Below, one piece after another: positions 1-10,612 of a stretch of DNA of 64,000 bases. Origin of the DNA: Neophaeococcomyces mojaviensis (Eukaryota > Ascomycota > Eurotiomycetes > Chaetothyriales); contig JAPDRQ010000125.1 of the NCBI GenBank assembly GCA_030247915.1, positions 1-64,000 on the forward strand, read 5' to 3'. The position numbers and the translations under genes are program-made. The notes under the pieces were generated by a model. It made no database searches and had not been told where the DNA came from. It was given only the letters and a program-made list of their open reading frames with translations. The first letter of the stretch is position 1, and every line of letters begins with the position of its first letter.

Positions 1-53
1 CAGTAGGCTGGCACGAAAAACAGGTAGAATTCCAAATAGTTTTGACCCAACAA

Positions 54-1391
54 TCATCGTTTGTCCAGGAGTTGTTTGATCTGGTCGCTTTGTTGTTTCA
101 GCATCTTCACAAGCTCTTTTTGCTGCTCGTCCGCTTCCTTGCGCTGTTGTTCTGCTTCTTTGCGTTGCTGCTCGAGCTGTGTCAATAGCAACTTTTCTCT
201 TTCTTTTAATTCTTGGCGTTGCTGCTCGAGCTGCAGGCGCTGCTGTTCTGATTCCTTGTGCTGTTGTTCCAACTGTCGTTGCAAACTCTGTATCAAAGTT
301 TTAAGCTCGGCGTTGAGCCCTCGTCCGCTGCGCGGTTTCTTGAAGCCGTCGTCCTGCAATTCCGGCGCGCTTGCGTCATCTTGAGAGCTCTGTACACTGA
401 TCTCGTCCAAGGTCGAAGCCAGTTCTGCTTGCTGCATAATGGGATCCGGCAATTGATCAATAACAACCTTGAGCTGTTGCAAAAACGGTAAAGCAAACAA
501 CTGACAGACGTTCAGTGTAAAACGGTAACATGTCCACCTGTCTTTGCCTTTGTCATTGCCAAGGCTGAAGTCCTTTAAAGTCTCTCGCCAGTAGGTCGTC
601 TTGTCGCCGTCGATCTCGGGGTAGTGCGCGTACACCCGCACTCCATTGTCGTCATGGGAAATTGAAAAGCCCAAGACCCTTCTGTGCACGTCTTTGGCGC
701 GGTTAGCTCGGCGGTACACGTCGACAACACCTCTTTGTATGATAGTCATGCTATGAGTATTGGGTCGGTCCGCAAGGTCGAGTCCCTGCTTGCCACATTT
801 GACTTCACAGGTGAGAAATGGAAAGTAGATATCTTCACGTGCGGTGTAGTAGGACTTCTCGGTTGGTTCGATGTTCAGTTTCCTCCGCTGCTCTTCGGTG
901 AAATTGGACCACTTGAATCCGAACGTGTGGTCTGGCTGTGGACGAGGCCCATAAAAGGAAACTGATTTGACCCAGGAGTCGTTGTGTCCTTCAATCAGAC
1001 CTTCAAACTCTTGCCGTCCGCCAATGTAAAGATTTTCCACCGAGGGCACGACCCGAGGGTGTAGGTCGACACAAAGTCGAGCTTCTGATCGGCCGCGGAG
1101 GTTTAGGTGAAGTCGGGGAAAGTGATCATCATCGAACAAGACATCGTCAGGAATGGGTTGTGTCGCGGTCAACAGCTTGTCACAAAATTCCCGGTCTTCG
1201 TCAATCAATCCTGCCTCTGAAGGACGCATGAAACTGCCCTTGGTTTCCAACACCACAGGGTAGTTCCCGTCTTTGTACACCGAGTACTTTTTGTCTCTCG
1301 ACACTGCCGTGTCGGATCCATCTCCGGATTGCGATGACCTCCTTCCCAAGGAGTCTGATGATCGCGATCTTTTTGTTGGTGGTTGGCTCAT
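54..1391 (-). CDS. DUF7924-type fungal protein with C-terminal coiled coil
   Basis: An intronless 445-residue protein. From memory of the family, the central part (about residues 36-310) matches the fungal DUF7924 domain: conserved stretches include GPRPQPD (148-154), FPFLTCEVKCG (190-200), the DLADRPNTHSM segment (205-215) and the SISHDDNGVRVYAHYP segment (243-258). The N-terminus is Ser/Arg-rich with a nuclear-signal-like PPTKRSRSS. The C-terminus (about 362-445) is a Gln/Glu/Lys-rich stretch of EQQRKEAEQQRKEA-type repeats that should form a long coiled coil. No biochemical role is established as far as I know. The PD...ExK pattern (PD at 153-154, E196, K198) resembles a PD-(D/E)XK nuclease core; that is inference. 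The start lies just upstream of the Ser/Arg-rich segment; an upstream open frame (1397-1861) might add an N-terminal exon. The gene sits in unmutated DNA at the window's left edge, apart from the metabolic genes. Confidence 0.82.
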   Translation of the reverse strand: MSQPPTKRSRSSDSLGRRSSQSGDGSDTAVSRDKKYSVYKDGNYPVVLETKGSFMRPSEAGLIDEDREFCDKLLTATQPIPDDVLFDDDHFPRLHLNLRGRSEARLCVDLHPRVVPSVENLYIGGRQEFEGLIEGHNDSWVKSVSFYGPRPQPDHTFGFKWSNFTEEQRRKLNIEPTEKSYYTAREDIYFPFLTCEVKCGKQGLDLADRPNTHSMTIIQRGVVDVYRRANRAKDVHRRVLGFSISHDDNGVRVYAHYPEIDGDKTTYWRETLKDFSLGNDKGKDRWTCYRFTLNVCQLFALPFLQQLKVVIDQLPDPIMQQAELASTLDEISVQSSQDDASAPELQDDGFKKPRSGRGLNAELKTLIQSLQRQLEQQHKESEQQRLQLEQQRQELKEREKLLLTQLEQQRKEAEQQRKEADEQQKELVKMLKQQSDQIKQLLDKR

Positions 1392-1396
1392 ATTGT

Positions 1397-1861
1397 CTAG
1401 ATCCTCGCACTTCCCAATAGGCTCAAAGCCGTCGCTCGCCGGTAGAGTCGAGAGCCAAGTGTTAATGGGTGACGGGCCGCCGGCGGGTTCGGAGAGCAGT
1501 CGTGATCGCTTGCGAGGTGAAAGATAATCGAGCGACTTCGCCTTTCGTTTAAGCGTCGCAGGGCTAAACGAGGATGTTTGCGCAAGGTCCTACCGTACAT
1601 CGTGAGCGACAATACATATGGATGGACAGATTTCAGACTCACTCCTCCGCTTTTAGTTAAGGATGGCGATGGCAGTTGTTCTGGTACTTCATTCTCTGAC
1701 CTTTTGCAAAAGTCTTCTGCCTCAGCGAGCGGCGTACTAGAGCGCTGCTCTGACAGGCATCGACGTTTAGGATACTCGTGAGGTGTTTCACTGTCTGCTC
1801 TGCGCCGTTTGTCTGGGACAGAATTAGCACAAGTGAGACTTGTCAAGTTGGACAAGACCAA
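1397..1861 (-). CDS. Unrecognised upstream reading frame, possible 5' exon or remnant
   Basis: A 154-residue open frame directly upstream of the DUF7924 gene on the same strand. Its first half is polar and basic (DKRRRADSE, EYPKRRCLSEQ, LPSPSLTKSGG), like the low-complexity N-termini that often precede a DUF7924 domain. The second half is Arg-rich without family signature and looks like read-through. It could be a 5' exon joined by an intron ending near the tctag just before the DUF7924 ATG, a remnant of a second copy, or chance. I could not fix a convincing splice pair. Confidence 0.25.
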   Translation of the reverse strand: MVLSNLTSLTCANSVPDKRRRADSETPHEYPKRRCLSEQRSSTPLAEAEDFCKRSENEVPEQLPSPSLTKSGGVSLKSVHPYVLSLTMYGRTLRKHPRLALRRLNERRSRSIIFHLASDHDCSPNPPAARHPLTLGSRLYRRATALSLLGSARI

Positions 1862-4800
1862 CTGTTGCGCAAGGCATTAAACACACGAGGACTCTCTAAT
1901 GTCGAAGAGTCGTAGGTTTGCATGGGTTGCAGGAGACTGCTGAACCGCTTGAGATAAAAGGATCGATGCGACACAGCGGGGTATAAGTAATTGGATCTGA
2001 ATATGGTCGTTGGTGACCGTGATGCATACTAGGGCGCTGAGAACGTGAACTCTGTTCGGCGCCTAAGGCGCAGCACGTGTTTCCGTGTTATTTCCATCTC
2101 AGAAACGTTGCGGTGTTGGTGGGGCATGCAAGGGCGCATGCAATAGACAAACGAAATGCATCAAAAACGCCTTAACAGACACCATTTCGACCAGTCACGA
2201 GCGCCCGTGATGAGCAGACCTCTCCTACCGATACCATTCTCGAACTCTGGCGTTGTATGTCTCAACTATATACATGAGAACCACCGTCAGTACGGCTCAG
2301 TAGTACTGCATTGGCAGCATCAACACAGTCGCGTGCTGCAGCATCTCAAAGCAAATACCATCCATAGCAGAGCAACCTGTCTCTAATCCTGCGATTCGAA
2401 CCCTCTCCCACCAGCAGAACGACCGATAGGACGAGACACCATTGTGGGAAGAGTATGTCGTAGACAGTGAGACTCGATTGGGATGTCTGTACCGGGACTT
2501 ACAGCTTTCTTCTCGTAGACACAAGGGGCTACAGCACACTGTAAGGAAACATTGTGAGCGTTAGAGATGCTTTCGTCAGCGGCCATACTGTCTCATGCAA
2601 CACGAACATGTACCATCTTCACATGCCACCCCCCGCCTACCTGGCAAATCTGTTGTCGCAGCTCAAGTGGTCTCCACCATCATGTGTTCGACATCCTTCT
2701 GGTCCTCCGTTGGCAGTCTATATCTGTACTGGTTGAGCATCAAGCTGCTTGATGCAAGGCAGACTCTCAGTCGTCGCCATCTCTATGCAAAGTAGTGGCT
2801 CTAGTTGATCCACGCCTCTTGCAGCGTCGCTGGCCACTGCAAGGTTAAGAGACAGTTGCCATTAGTCTCAACCACACCCCATGCTGGCTTGGTGCTGCAG
2901 GCACAAGGTAGAGGCGACTGAGGTCTTGCTTGCAAGCCTGTGCGTGAAGCTGACCGCAGCTCTCTCGACGATAAGCTCGTCATTGGTCATTCTGGATGTC
3001 TCAGGGTAGTCTGGCTATTGCCTCGCTGCCGCAAGAAGTCAGTGTCCCGCTGCAGGTGTCTCGTGCCGTCAACACAGCATCCGACTGCTCTCCACTACCT
3101 CTTCAAGTTGCTTAAGCGGCCTCCACCTCCGTGTATTCAGCATCCTACAGGTCTGACGGCGATCTAATGCTTACCACGCGGCATGGTGCAAGAAACGCGA
3201 ACCCGTTAGGGGCCACTGGCTTTGGACAGAAAGGGTGACGAGTGATAGTCTGCTTTGCTCTTAGCAATGCCACCGAGAGCTAACCTCGATCGTCATCACA
3301 GTTCTGTCTTAACTCAACACTCCACATCGTCGACAGGCCTCGTCTTGTGCCCTCTCTAGTGGTCTTTGAGAACAGGGCCTTATGCCGAGGGCTTTCTGTA
3401 CCTATCCAATCAAACATTACCGTCGTTGTTGGGACACCTGCACGATGCTCCCTACTAAGTCATAGTGTCTGGTTCTAGCAGCGTCAGCAGCAATGGAGGT
3501 GTCCTCCGCCTGTGTATTTTACATCCTGCTCGTCATCTCCTCCAGAGCTGGGACTGTGCCACTCGAAGGCCGATTTCCCGGTCATCAGCCGCCGTCCAAA
3601 GTGTGACACATCCAGTGTGTCTCAAGCACCATCGCTATCTCTGCCTGCATTCGTGCGGCGCATGATATCTCGCTAAAGCGGCACTGATCACGACAACATG
3701 AGTGTTCCACGGCACAAGGCAGGTTCGAGAAGCCGCAAAGGACCCAGCTGCACTCAACCGGATAATCGGCTCCGATTCACTGTGAGAGGAATGACCTTAC
3801 GCGGCACCAAGCTCATGAGACTCGGTCCCATACTTTGCAGCAAGAGTAGTTCTACCGAACGAACGACCGAGGAGGATGCCTCCCAAGTTCATGCTGCTAG
3901 TGCTTCGAGAGCTGCCTGTCACTTCCGACCTCAAGTGCAAACTATGATTGAAGCAAGATATACACAGGATGCAGCGACGTGATTCGTTGAGGGCTTGACA
4001 GGTACAGGCCAACGCACGCATCTTTAGGTAATGCTAGTCTCTTCAAGAGTCGTCATGCCCTTGGGTCCAAGGCGCAAAAACTTTCGCAATGGTTAGAACG
4101 GCTTACGGCGAGTGGGCACATCGATTTCAGCAGACTAGAAGCATGATCAATGGGGCCGCAGGGGTAGTTCCTTACTGGGTGATGATTCTCCTCTTCACCT
4201 CCATCTCCGTTCCCAAGGTCATATTGGTGTCCATCTCAGGCCCTCGTACAGCAACCCAGACAGCATTTGGTCAAGGAGGTGACGAATCAGCTTCGCATAT
4301 CAACGAGTCTAATGTTCGTATCCAGATTTCATGATGCTCGAACTGATGGCAGCTTCATCCTCGTAAAGTCAGAAGACGCCTAGGCCCAGGCATCCCTAAC
4401 CGAATTGGTTGCATCGCAGCGTTCCATTACTGGAGGGGATGGTGTTGGACGACGTGATGGAGGTGCACTCTACCAAAATTCTGGTCTCCAGGAGGCTGTC
4501 ACGAGCATTGCTACACATGCTCAATGCAGGATGTGCACTATGATTGAGACTGAAACTACTATCGTGGCTATGGTTATGGTATGTTGGCGCCAGTATCACT
4601 CTCCTCGTTCTAAGGGTCGTTCATAGCATTAGATCTAGTCTTTGGTGTCAGCGTTGGCCGTGAAAGACGTCAAACCTCGAGCCGACCAGTTTTCAGCTGT
4701 CAAGCTGGCCCATATAGTCTTCGAAGTCCTTCTTTGGTGTGAGCATTACGAGACGTTAGAATCACTCTCCGATTGATCTGAGGTTGATCATGCTGAAGCA

Positions 4801-5040
4801 TCTATACGCAGATTGCAGTTGTCTCAACCATAAGGGGCAATTTAGGATACTTCTACGTGGCGGATCCGTCTGAAACAGTTCTTAGTGTAGGCGACGCGTG
4901 ATTGGTTAAGAGGCGTGGCGGTGCTTGTTAGCTCACCACCTTTCACATGCCCTCACCCTTATCACACCCTCGGCTCATCTAACGAGGTGAGTTACAGCGG
5001 CAACAGCTCACCCACTAATTCGGAACGAGAAATTTGTGAT
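1862..5040. other. Non-coding stretch of normal composition
   Basis: About 3.2 kb without RIP bias and without a convincing gene. Only frames under 100 residues occur and none resembles a known family. It holds the degenerate repeats annotated separately, a GGTGGGG word near 2115, and a compositional switch to RIP-mutated DNA at about 5040. It may be an old transposon or gene remnant that escaped mutation. Confidence 0.5.
2665..3550 (+). repeat. Three degenerate direct repeats, spacing about 380-440 bp
   Basis: Similar segments begin near 2665, 3108 and 3490. They share the pattern CTCCACC-(C/A)-TC, then TGT(G/A)TT, then a CATCC word followed by CTGGTC or ACAGGTC. Frames read through the first two give related peptides (SQLKWSPPSCVRHPSGP and FKLLKRPPPPCIQHPTGL). 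They may be decayed tandem units of a longer repeat. The match is by eye and imperfect. Confidence 0.3.
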
Positions 5041-5049
5041 TAAGAATCT

Positions 5050-7220
5050 GAGCACTATTAAAGGAGTATAAATTATAGAATTATAGAATTTTATTACTTC
5101 TAGAAATATACTTAATATTTGAATTCTTATATTCTCTTTTATTAGAAGAGATTAATATTTTTTAAAGAATATATAGAAGAGAATCTAATAAAGGGTTTTA
5201 TTAATTCCTTAAATTATCGATAAGATATAGTATTTTATTTATATCTAAAAAGATAAGAAGCTACGACTTTACGTAAATTATTATAAGCTTAAAAATACTA
5301 TATAAAAGAATATCTATCTACTCTTACGAATTAATAAGCTATAGAATCGTCTTTAAGACGTAAAGATCTTTATAAGTCTCGATATTCGTAATACTTACTC
5401 TTAAGTTCGAATAAAAGAAGATAAAGAATAAAAAATAGTTTTTAGAACTTATTTTAGTCTCTATAAATACTATATAATACCTTTAGGCTTACTAATATTT
5501 CTATAACGTTTTAAGCGTTAATAAACGACGCCTTTAAAGAATACCTTAATATATTCTACGTCGCCTATTTTAACGATAATTTAGTTTATATTAAAATAGA
5601 GGAAGAATACGTTTACTATACTAAGAAGATACTTTAGAAGCTATAAGAGTATATACTTCCTATTAAGCTTAAGAAATATAAATTTTATAAGAATAGATTT
5701 ACGTTCTTAGAATATATTATTTAGAATAAAAATACTTAAATAAAACCTATTAGAATTAAGATTATACTTTAGTAACTAGAGCTTAACTTTATTAAAAACG
5801 TATATAGGTTTCTAGATCTTATAAACTTTTATTAATAATATATTAAAGCTTATTTTCTAATCGTAATTCTTTTAATAGATCTTATAAAAAAGGCTAATAC
5901 TAAGTAATTTATTTTCTTTTTATAAACTAGAAAAGCCTTTAAGTATCTTAAAGAAGCCTTTACTGAAGCCTTTATCTTAGTTGTATTTCATTTTAAATTT
6001 TAAACGTTATTAAAGATAAACGCTTTTAATAAAACTATAACTATTATTCTTATTTTAGATATATAAAGATAAACTTATTCGCTTAATTATATATTGTTTT
6101 TTTTTTTAAAAAAAATAAATAAATAAATAAATAATAGAATCTAAATTAACTACGATAATTACGATAAGAAGCTTTTAATTATTATTAAGATATTTTAATA
6201 TTAAAGAATCTATTATAAAAAATTAAATACTTTATTAAGATTTATACTAACTATAAAAATCTTTTATATTAAAATACTACTAAATAATTAAATTAACGTT
6301 AAATATATTAAGTAAAAATACTCTCTACTTATAACTATTAAACTTTTTTATTAAAGATAAAGAAAACGATTAAGTTAACGCTCTTAATCGACGATCTAAC
6401 TATATAAAGAACGTAAAACTAACCCTCGCTTTATTATTACGTATAAAAGAAGAGTATTTTATATACGTACAATTTCGTATACTTATTATAGTAGAAGTAG
6501 AATCTATTTAGTCGAACGAAGAAAATCTTTTTACTTAATATTTTTTTTACCTTACTATTAACGAGGTAAAGAAGAATTCTAATAATTAGTAGCGTTAAAG
6601 AACTAATTAAAAACTAATAATTAAGTACTTTTATATTAATTTTCTTATAAGCTATTTAGAAGTCGATAAATTAATTAAGCTTATAACTTTAAACTGCGAA
6701 GTATAAAAGGCCTATAAAAGGATATTAAATTATACCTTAAGAATTACGGAATATATAAGAAAATAAAGTTTTAATAATATAAGTTTAACGATCTCTTATA
6801 ACTTCTAAAAGTACTTTTTAATACTTAAAAATTAGTTATTATTAACTTTACTATTAAAATTACTTAAATTAAAGAAGTCCGGAATAAATATATTTTATAA
6901 TAATGTTTTAGTAAGATACGATCGACTTACGAAGTACTTTTACTTTAGTTATATTTTAAATTATCTAAAATCGAGAATTTTATATATAGATTTCTACGAA
7001 TAATCTTTATAAACTATAAAATACTAAAAAAAGTGATAATTAATAGAGATAAATAGTTTACTTCTAAGTATTAAAAAGCTTTAATAAAGCTTTTAGTAAT
7101 AAAATATAAGTTATTAATATTATTTTATTTCTAAATAAACGAATGAATAAATAGAACTAATTAAATTCTTAAATAATATCTATAAAAATATCTAGACTAT
7201 TATTAAAATAACTAAATAGA
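5050..7220 (+). mobile_element. RIP-mutated Ty3/gypsy polymerase relic
   Basis: Extremely AT-rich DNA with nearly no CpA or TpG. Reading through the stops, the + strand around 5540-5780 gives FYVAYFNDNLVYIKIEEEYV followed by LPIKLKKYKFYKNRFTFLEY, the reverse-transcriptase YLDDILVYS catalytic loop and its downstream LPLKLSKCEF...FLGY segment, with both catalytic Asp changed to Asn as expected from C-to-T on the opposite strand. Next come the RVYRFLDLINFY and LIDLIKKA segments (RT thumb and RNase H start, 5780-6000). Near 6885-6960 the text VLVRYDRLTKYFYF matches the integrase VLVVVDRLTKYAHF motif. The order RT-RNase H-integrase identifies Ty3/gypsy. Coding capacity is destroyed. A small (aaat)n tract lies at 6113-6134. 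Confidence 0.85.
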
Positions 7221-7225
7221 ACTAC

Positions 7226-7425
7226 TGTGGTGGTATTCAAGGGTGCTCCATTTGAGATCATGTAATAACTAGATAGGATAGCTAGAAGGACGGATGATGT
7301 TCACTCTTCTCGTTGTTCTCTTGATGATGATTATCCGTCTCTTAAGAAGGCATCTTTCAAAAGTAGCTATATGTAGTGCACTCGGTAAACTTGCCTTATA
7401 AGGAATGCACCGCATTCCCACGACA
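7226..7425 (-). mobile_element. 200-bp TGTCGTGGG-family element, unmutated copy
   Basis: The termini are TGTGGTGG (left) and CCCACGACA (right), about 8-bp imperfect inverted ends. The flanks are ctac on both sides (7222-7225 and 7426-7429), a 4-bp target-site duplication. It contains no coding capacity. About 95% identical by eye to the copy at 27635-27835 and inserted into RIP-mutated DNA without being mutated itself. The minus orientation is defined by the copy starting TGTCGTGGG at 14741. Confidence 0.85.
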
Positions 7426-7429
7426 CTAC

Positions 7430-8640
7430 TATTAGATACTTAATTTTACTTTAATAACTATAAAGTAGCGAATAGTAAGCCTTCGATTTTTCGTTAATTA
7501 TAGCTTTTATTTAAGGCTTAAGAATATTTCGATTATTTAAGTAAGTTAGAAAGTAATAATTAAAATAAAATTACTTTACGAATTATATAAAGAACTTAAA
7601 ATCGATCTAGAATTTCTAGTAAAAAGAATAACGAAACTTATAAATAAGAAAAGAATCGTAGAACCGGCTCTAAAAGAGAAAAACCTCGTTTATTTTATTA
7701 GAAAAGATATTAAGATAAGAATATTAAACTTAAAACTAAGTTATATTAAGTTAAAATCATTTAAGATTAAGAAAATAAAAGGAATAGTAACGTTTATACT
7801 AAAACTACTACAAAATTTAAGAATTTATCTAATATTCTATATCTTACTTCCTAAACTAGCGGTAAAGAACGCTAAACTTTAGATATTCTTAAAACTTTAT
7901 TTAGAAGATAAAAAATAATTCTACGAATTAAATAAAACTCTAGACTACCGAAAAACCTAAAAAGGACTAGAATATCTAGTTAAGCAATTTAAATACGATA
8001 ACTCTAAAAATATATAAAAACTAATAGAAAACATATCTAAAAACTCTATTACCGCGTTTTATCGCTAGAACCTTAATTCGCCTTCACCCCTAGTAACGAC
8101 GCGTAACCAGCGTCGTTAAAGGCGAAGAGGTCGTCGTTCGATTAGTTATTAGCTAATAATAACTTAGGCTTACCCTCGATATATTCCTTCTTAGTATCTA
8201 GAGTATTAAGTATCTAAGATGAACGTACTACTATATCGCTCTATATTCTCGTTATACTTTTAACTCGCTGTTCCGTACTAGTAAGACCTTACTAAGTACG
8301 TAAAATCTCTTAGATTAACTTGACTAATCGAGCGTACTTCGTTTAAATATTCTACTATAGCTTATCCTTTTAACGCTATAGAGATAGATACTTCTCTTTC
8401 GGAAATTAATCGTTATGTTATATATTCTTACGAGTATAGTAACTATATCGAGTCGTATTCTTCTAAAGGATATAGACCGATCTAGAATTATAGTAATTAG
8501 TATAGAGCGCTATCGTCTTAATACCTAGTTTAGTAATACGATTAGCTTAAAGCTATCGTTAATAAACTCGAATAGATTAATTTGAAATATAAAGAGAAAT
8601 TCGACGTTTTAAAATACGAAAGGAAGTAAACATCGTTAAA
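7430..8640. other. RIP-mutated DNA, no decodable domain
   Basis: AT-rich and CpA-poor throughout, probably retroelement remains given its neighbours. I could read no protein motif. Composition turns normal at about 8640, at the edge of the dehydrogenase island. Confidence 0.6.
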
Positions 8641-8984
8641 GAAGACCTATTACGAATATATAAGTGTGGACTACATAAGTTATGAATATGGGGCTTAGCA
8701 TTCATAGACAAGGTAAATAAGTATATGCGCCCAACTTTAGCCACTAAGTGGCCTAAAGTTGTGTATTCTTTTGGCGGTGTCGCGCACATCCTAATAGTAT
8801 ATATAACCTAGCTCGAAATGCGACGTAGTATTGTAGTAATGTATTCTCATCTATACTATGGAGGCCACTAGCAATTGTAGAGATTAACTCGTTAAATGGT
8901 GGCTAACAGTAGTATTAGGCACTTCCCGCGTACAAGTCTTAAGGTAAGTTTAGGCCTATCTACAGGAATACCATGACATGAGGA

Positions 8985-9791
8985 TTAATGGAATGTCGCC
9001 CCTCCACCGCAGTCGAAAATCTGGCCACTGATAAAGCTTGCCTCCGGACTCGCTATGAAGGCGATAGTATAGGCTACGTCTTCTGGTTGCCCAGCGCGGT
9101 GAACACATTGCTTTTCCGACAACTGGTCAAACACAGGATTAGTGCCGTCAGGTTTAGAAAGAAGGTTCCATGCATGTTCTGTTTGTATCAAGCCTGGCAT
9201 GATGACATTTGCTGTAATACCCGGGCCTGCTTCAACTGCAAGCTGTCGGGTCATACCAATTACTCCTCCCTTCGATGTAACATAGGCATTTTGACCAGGA
9301 CTCGGCAACTGTAGTGTGCCCGATGCCGTATTGATTATTCGACCATACCCAGCCTCTTGCATGTGAGGTAAGACCGTCCTAATAAAGTAGAAAGATGCAT
9401 TGATGTTGATCGACAATACCTTCTGGTATAAGTCGATTGGATGTTCAATGATTGAGTGAAAGGGATAAATTGCTGCCAACTGAATGAGCACATCAATTTT
9501 GCCGTAAGTTTTTATCGCGTCCTCAACCACCTGCTCGCATTGACCGTAATCCGATATATCGCATACTCTGATGAGGCCCTTACCGCCAGCGGCTTCAATC
9601 TCCTGCAGGACACGTTTTAGCTTGTCCTCTTCAATATCAACGAGAATCAATGCAGCACCTTGCTTAGCAAAAAGCTTGGCCGTAGTCTCTCCGATGCCTT
9701 GGGCTGCGCCTGTAATAAGGACGACATGATCCTCGAATTTATCTGAGTAGATCTTAATTGGTGGAATGTTGGCTCCTCGCTCCGTAGCCAT
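8985..9791 (-). CDS. Short-chain dehydrogenase/reductase (SDR)
   Basis: A complete intronless 268-residue classical SDR, normal length for the family. It catalyses NAD(P)(H)-dependent oxidation or reduction of an alcohol or ketone. Visible motifs: cofactor-binding TGAAQGIG (27-34), acidic D52 after beta-2, which favours NAD(H), and the active-site set N131, S157 (NTAS), Y170 and K174 (YVTSK). The usual NNAG after beta-4 is replaced by QLAA (104-107). The C-terminus has the PEDVAYTIAFIASPEASFISG and DCGGG segments typical of the family. The start is the first in-frame ATG, with a GGTGGGG word about 72 bp upstream. It is alone in a 1.4-kb normal-composition island between RIP-mutated blocks. 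It is a plausible tailoring enzyme for the pathway suggested by the other islands; the substrate is unknown. Confidence 0.93.
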   Translation of the reverse strand: MATERGANIPPIKIYSDKFEDHVVLITGAAQGIGETTAKLFAKQGAALILVDIEEDKLKRVLQEIEAAGGKGLIRVCDISDYGQCEQVVEDAIKTYGKIDVLIQLAAIYPFHSIIEHPIDLYQKVLSININASFYFIRTVLPHMQEAGYGRIINTASGTLQLPSPGQNAYVTSKGGVIGMTRQLAVEAGPGITANVIMPGLIQTEHAWNLLSKPDGTNPVFDQLSEKQCVHRAGQPEDVAYTIAFIASPEASFISGQIFDCGGGATFH

Positions 9792-9862
9792 TTTTTGTTG
9801 AGCTATCAGTCACTGAAGATTAAGGAAGATCCTTTAGTATTTCGGAATAAGATGATGATGAC

Positions 9863-9870
9863 TGGTGGGG
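9863..9870 (+). promoter_or_regulatory. TGGTGGGG word in SDR promoter
   Basis: The sequence ctggtggggcat lies about 72-79 bp upstream of the SDR start. The same seven-base core GGTGGGG occurs upstream of four other enzyme or transporter genes in this window, always on the + strand. A C2H2 regulator site is possible but unproven. Confidence 0.4.
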
Positions 9871-10363
9871 CATTTTTCGGTAGATATTGGTAAGTAAAAC
9901 TACCGTTATGACTGTAATTCGTGGTGCATAGTAATACTCCTCTTACCTTCCCCCAGTAAACGCGTATAACTGGTGGTGGTAATATGAATTTCCCCAAGCT
10001 GCACCCCACGCGGCTCTTTCGCATTTTCCCCACAACCTTAAGCTCGAAAACTTGCTCATGACACTAAACAGCACTCTTTAACTACTAGAACTCGCTAACT
10101 AGGGTTTTCTAGTAGAAGCATAAAGCCGATTCTTCGGTTTATACGACGTAGTTATAGATTATTTATTATTATAGGTAATACTATAAGTCTAGATAAAGCT
10201 TTAGTATCTATATTTAGAACTAGGCTTTTTTATATAGATTAAATAGAACGACGGCCTTTATTAATTCGAATCTATAGATTATAGTTCGGGTTCTTATCGT
10301 TAAAAGTTCGATTTATAAACCCTACTAATTAAAGTTAAAGTACTCGACTAGTTATAAAGCTTT
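9871..10363. other. SDR upstream region passing into RIP-mutated DNA
   Basis: Normal composition to about 10090, with Gly/Cys-strand runs such as ctggtggtggtaat near 9970 and caccccacg near 10004. After that the DNA is AT-rich and CpA-poor. A short open frame here shows no family signature and is taken as promoter sequence. Confidence 0.5.
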
Positions 10364-10612
10364 TGTTAAGATTGGAAGGTAGCGGTAGGTAGATAGTAAG
10401 TGAATGACTTATTATTATTCTATATACGCGCCGATAGTCCCTATATATATGCACCTATAACAGGGATAAATGAATAGCTAGCCCCTATAGGGGGTACTAA
10501 AGAAAGAGGTTGGTTAAGTGGCAGGGAGGCTACTAACTAACTGGCTCTACTAGTGGACCAACTAGCCCACCCCAGGTTCGACTTACCCCTTTTAGGGTTA
10601 CTATTCTTAATA
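10364..10612 (-). mobile_element. Solo LTR, TGTTAAGAATAG family
   Basis: 249 bp from tgttaagatt to attcttaata, with perfect 5-bp duplication gcttt on both sides (10359-10363, 10613-10617). TG...CA ends (the right end mutated to TA) and the 5-bp duplication fit a solo LTR. Inside are a CCCCTATAGGGG palindrome and a tatatata promoter-like stretch. Mildly mutated. Confidence 0.88.

Noticed and set aside
5040..8640. Mitochondrial DNA or centromere as explanation for the AT-rich blocks
   Set aside because: The CpA/TpG loss with retained CpG, and decodable transposon proteins with C-to-T type changes, point to RIP instead.
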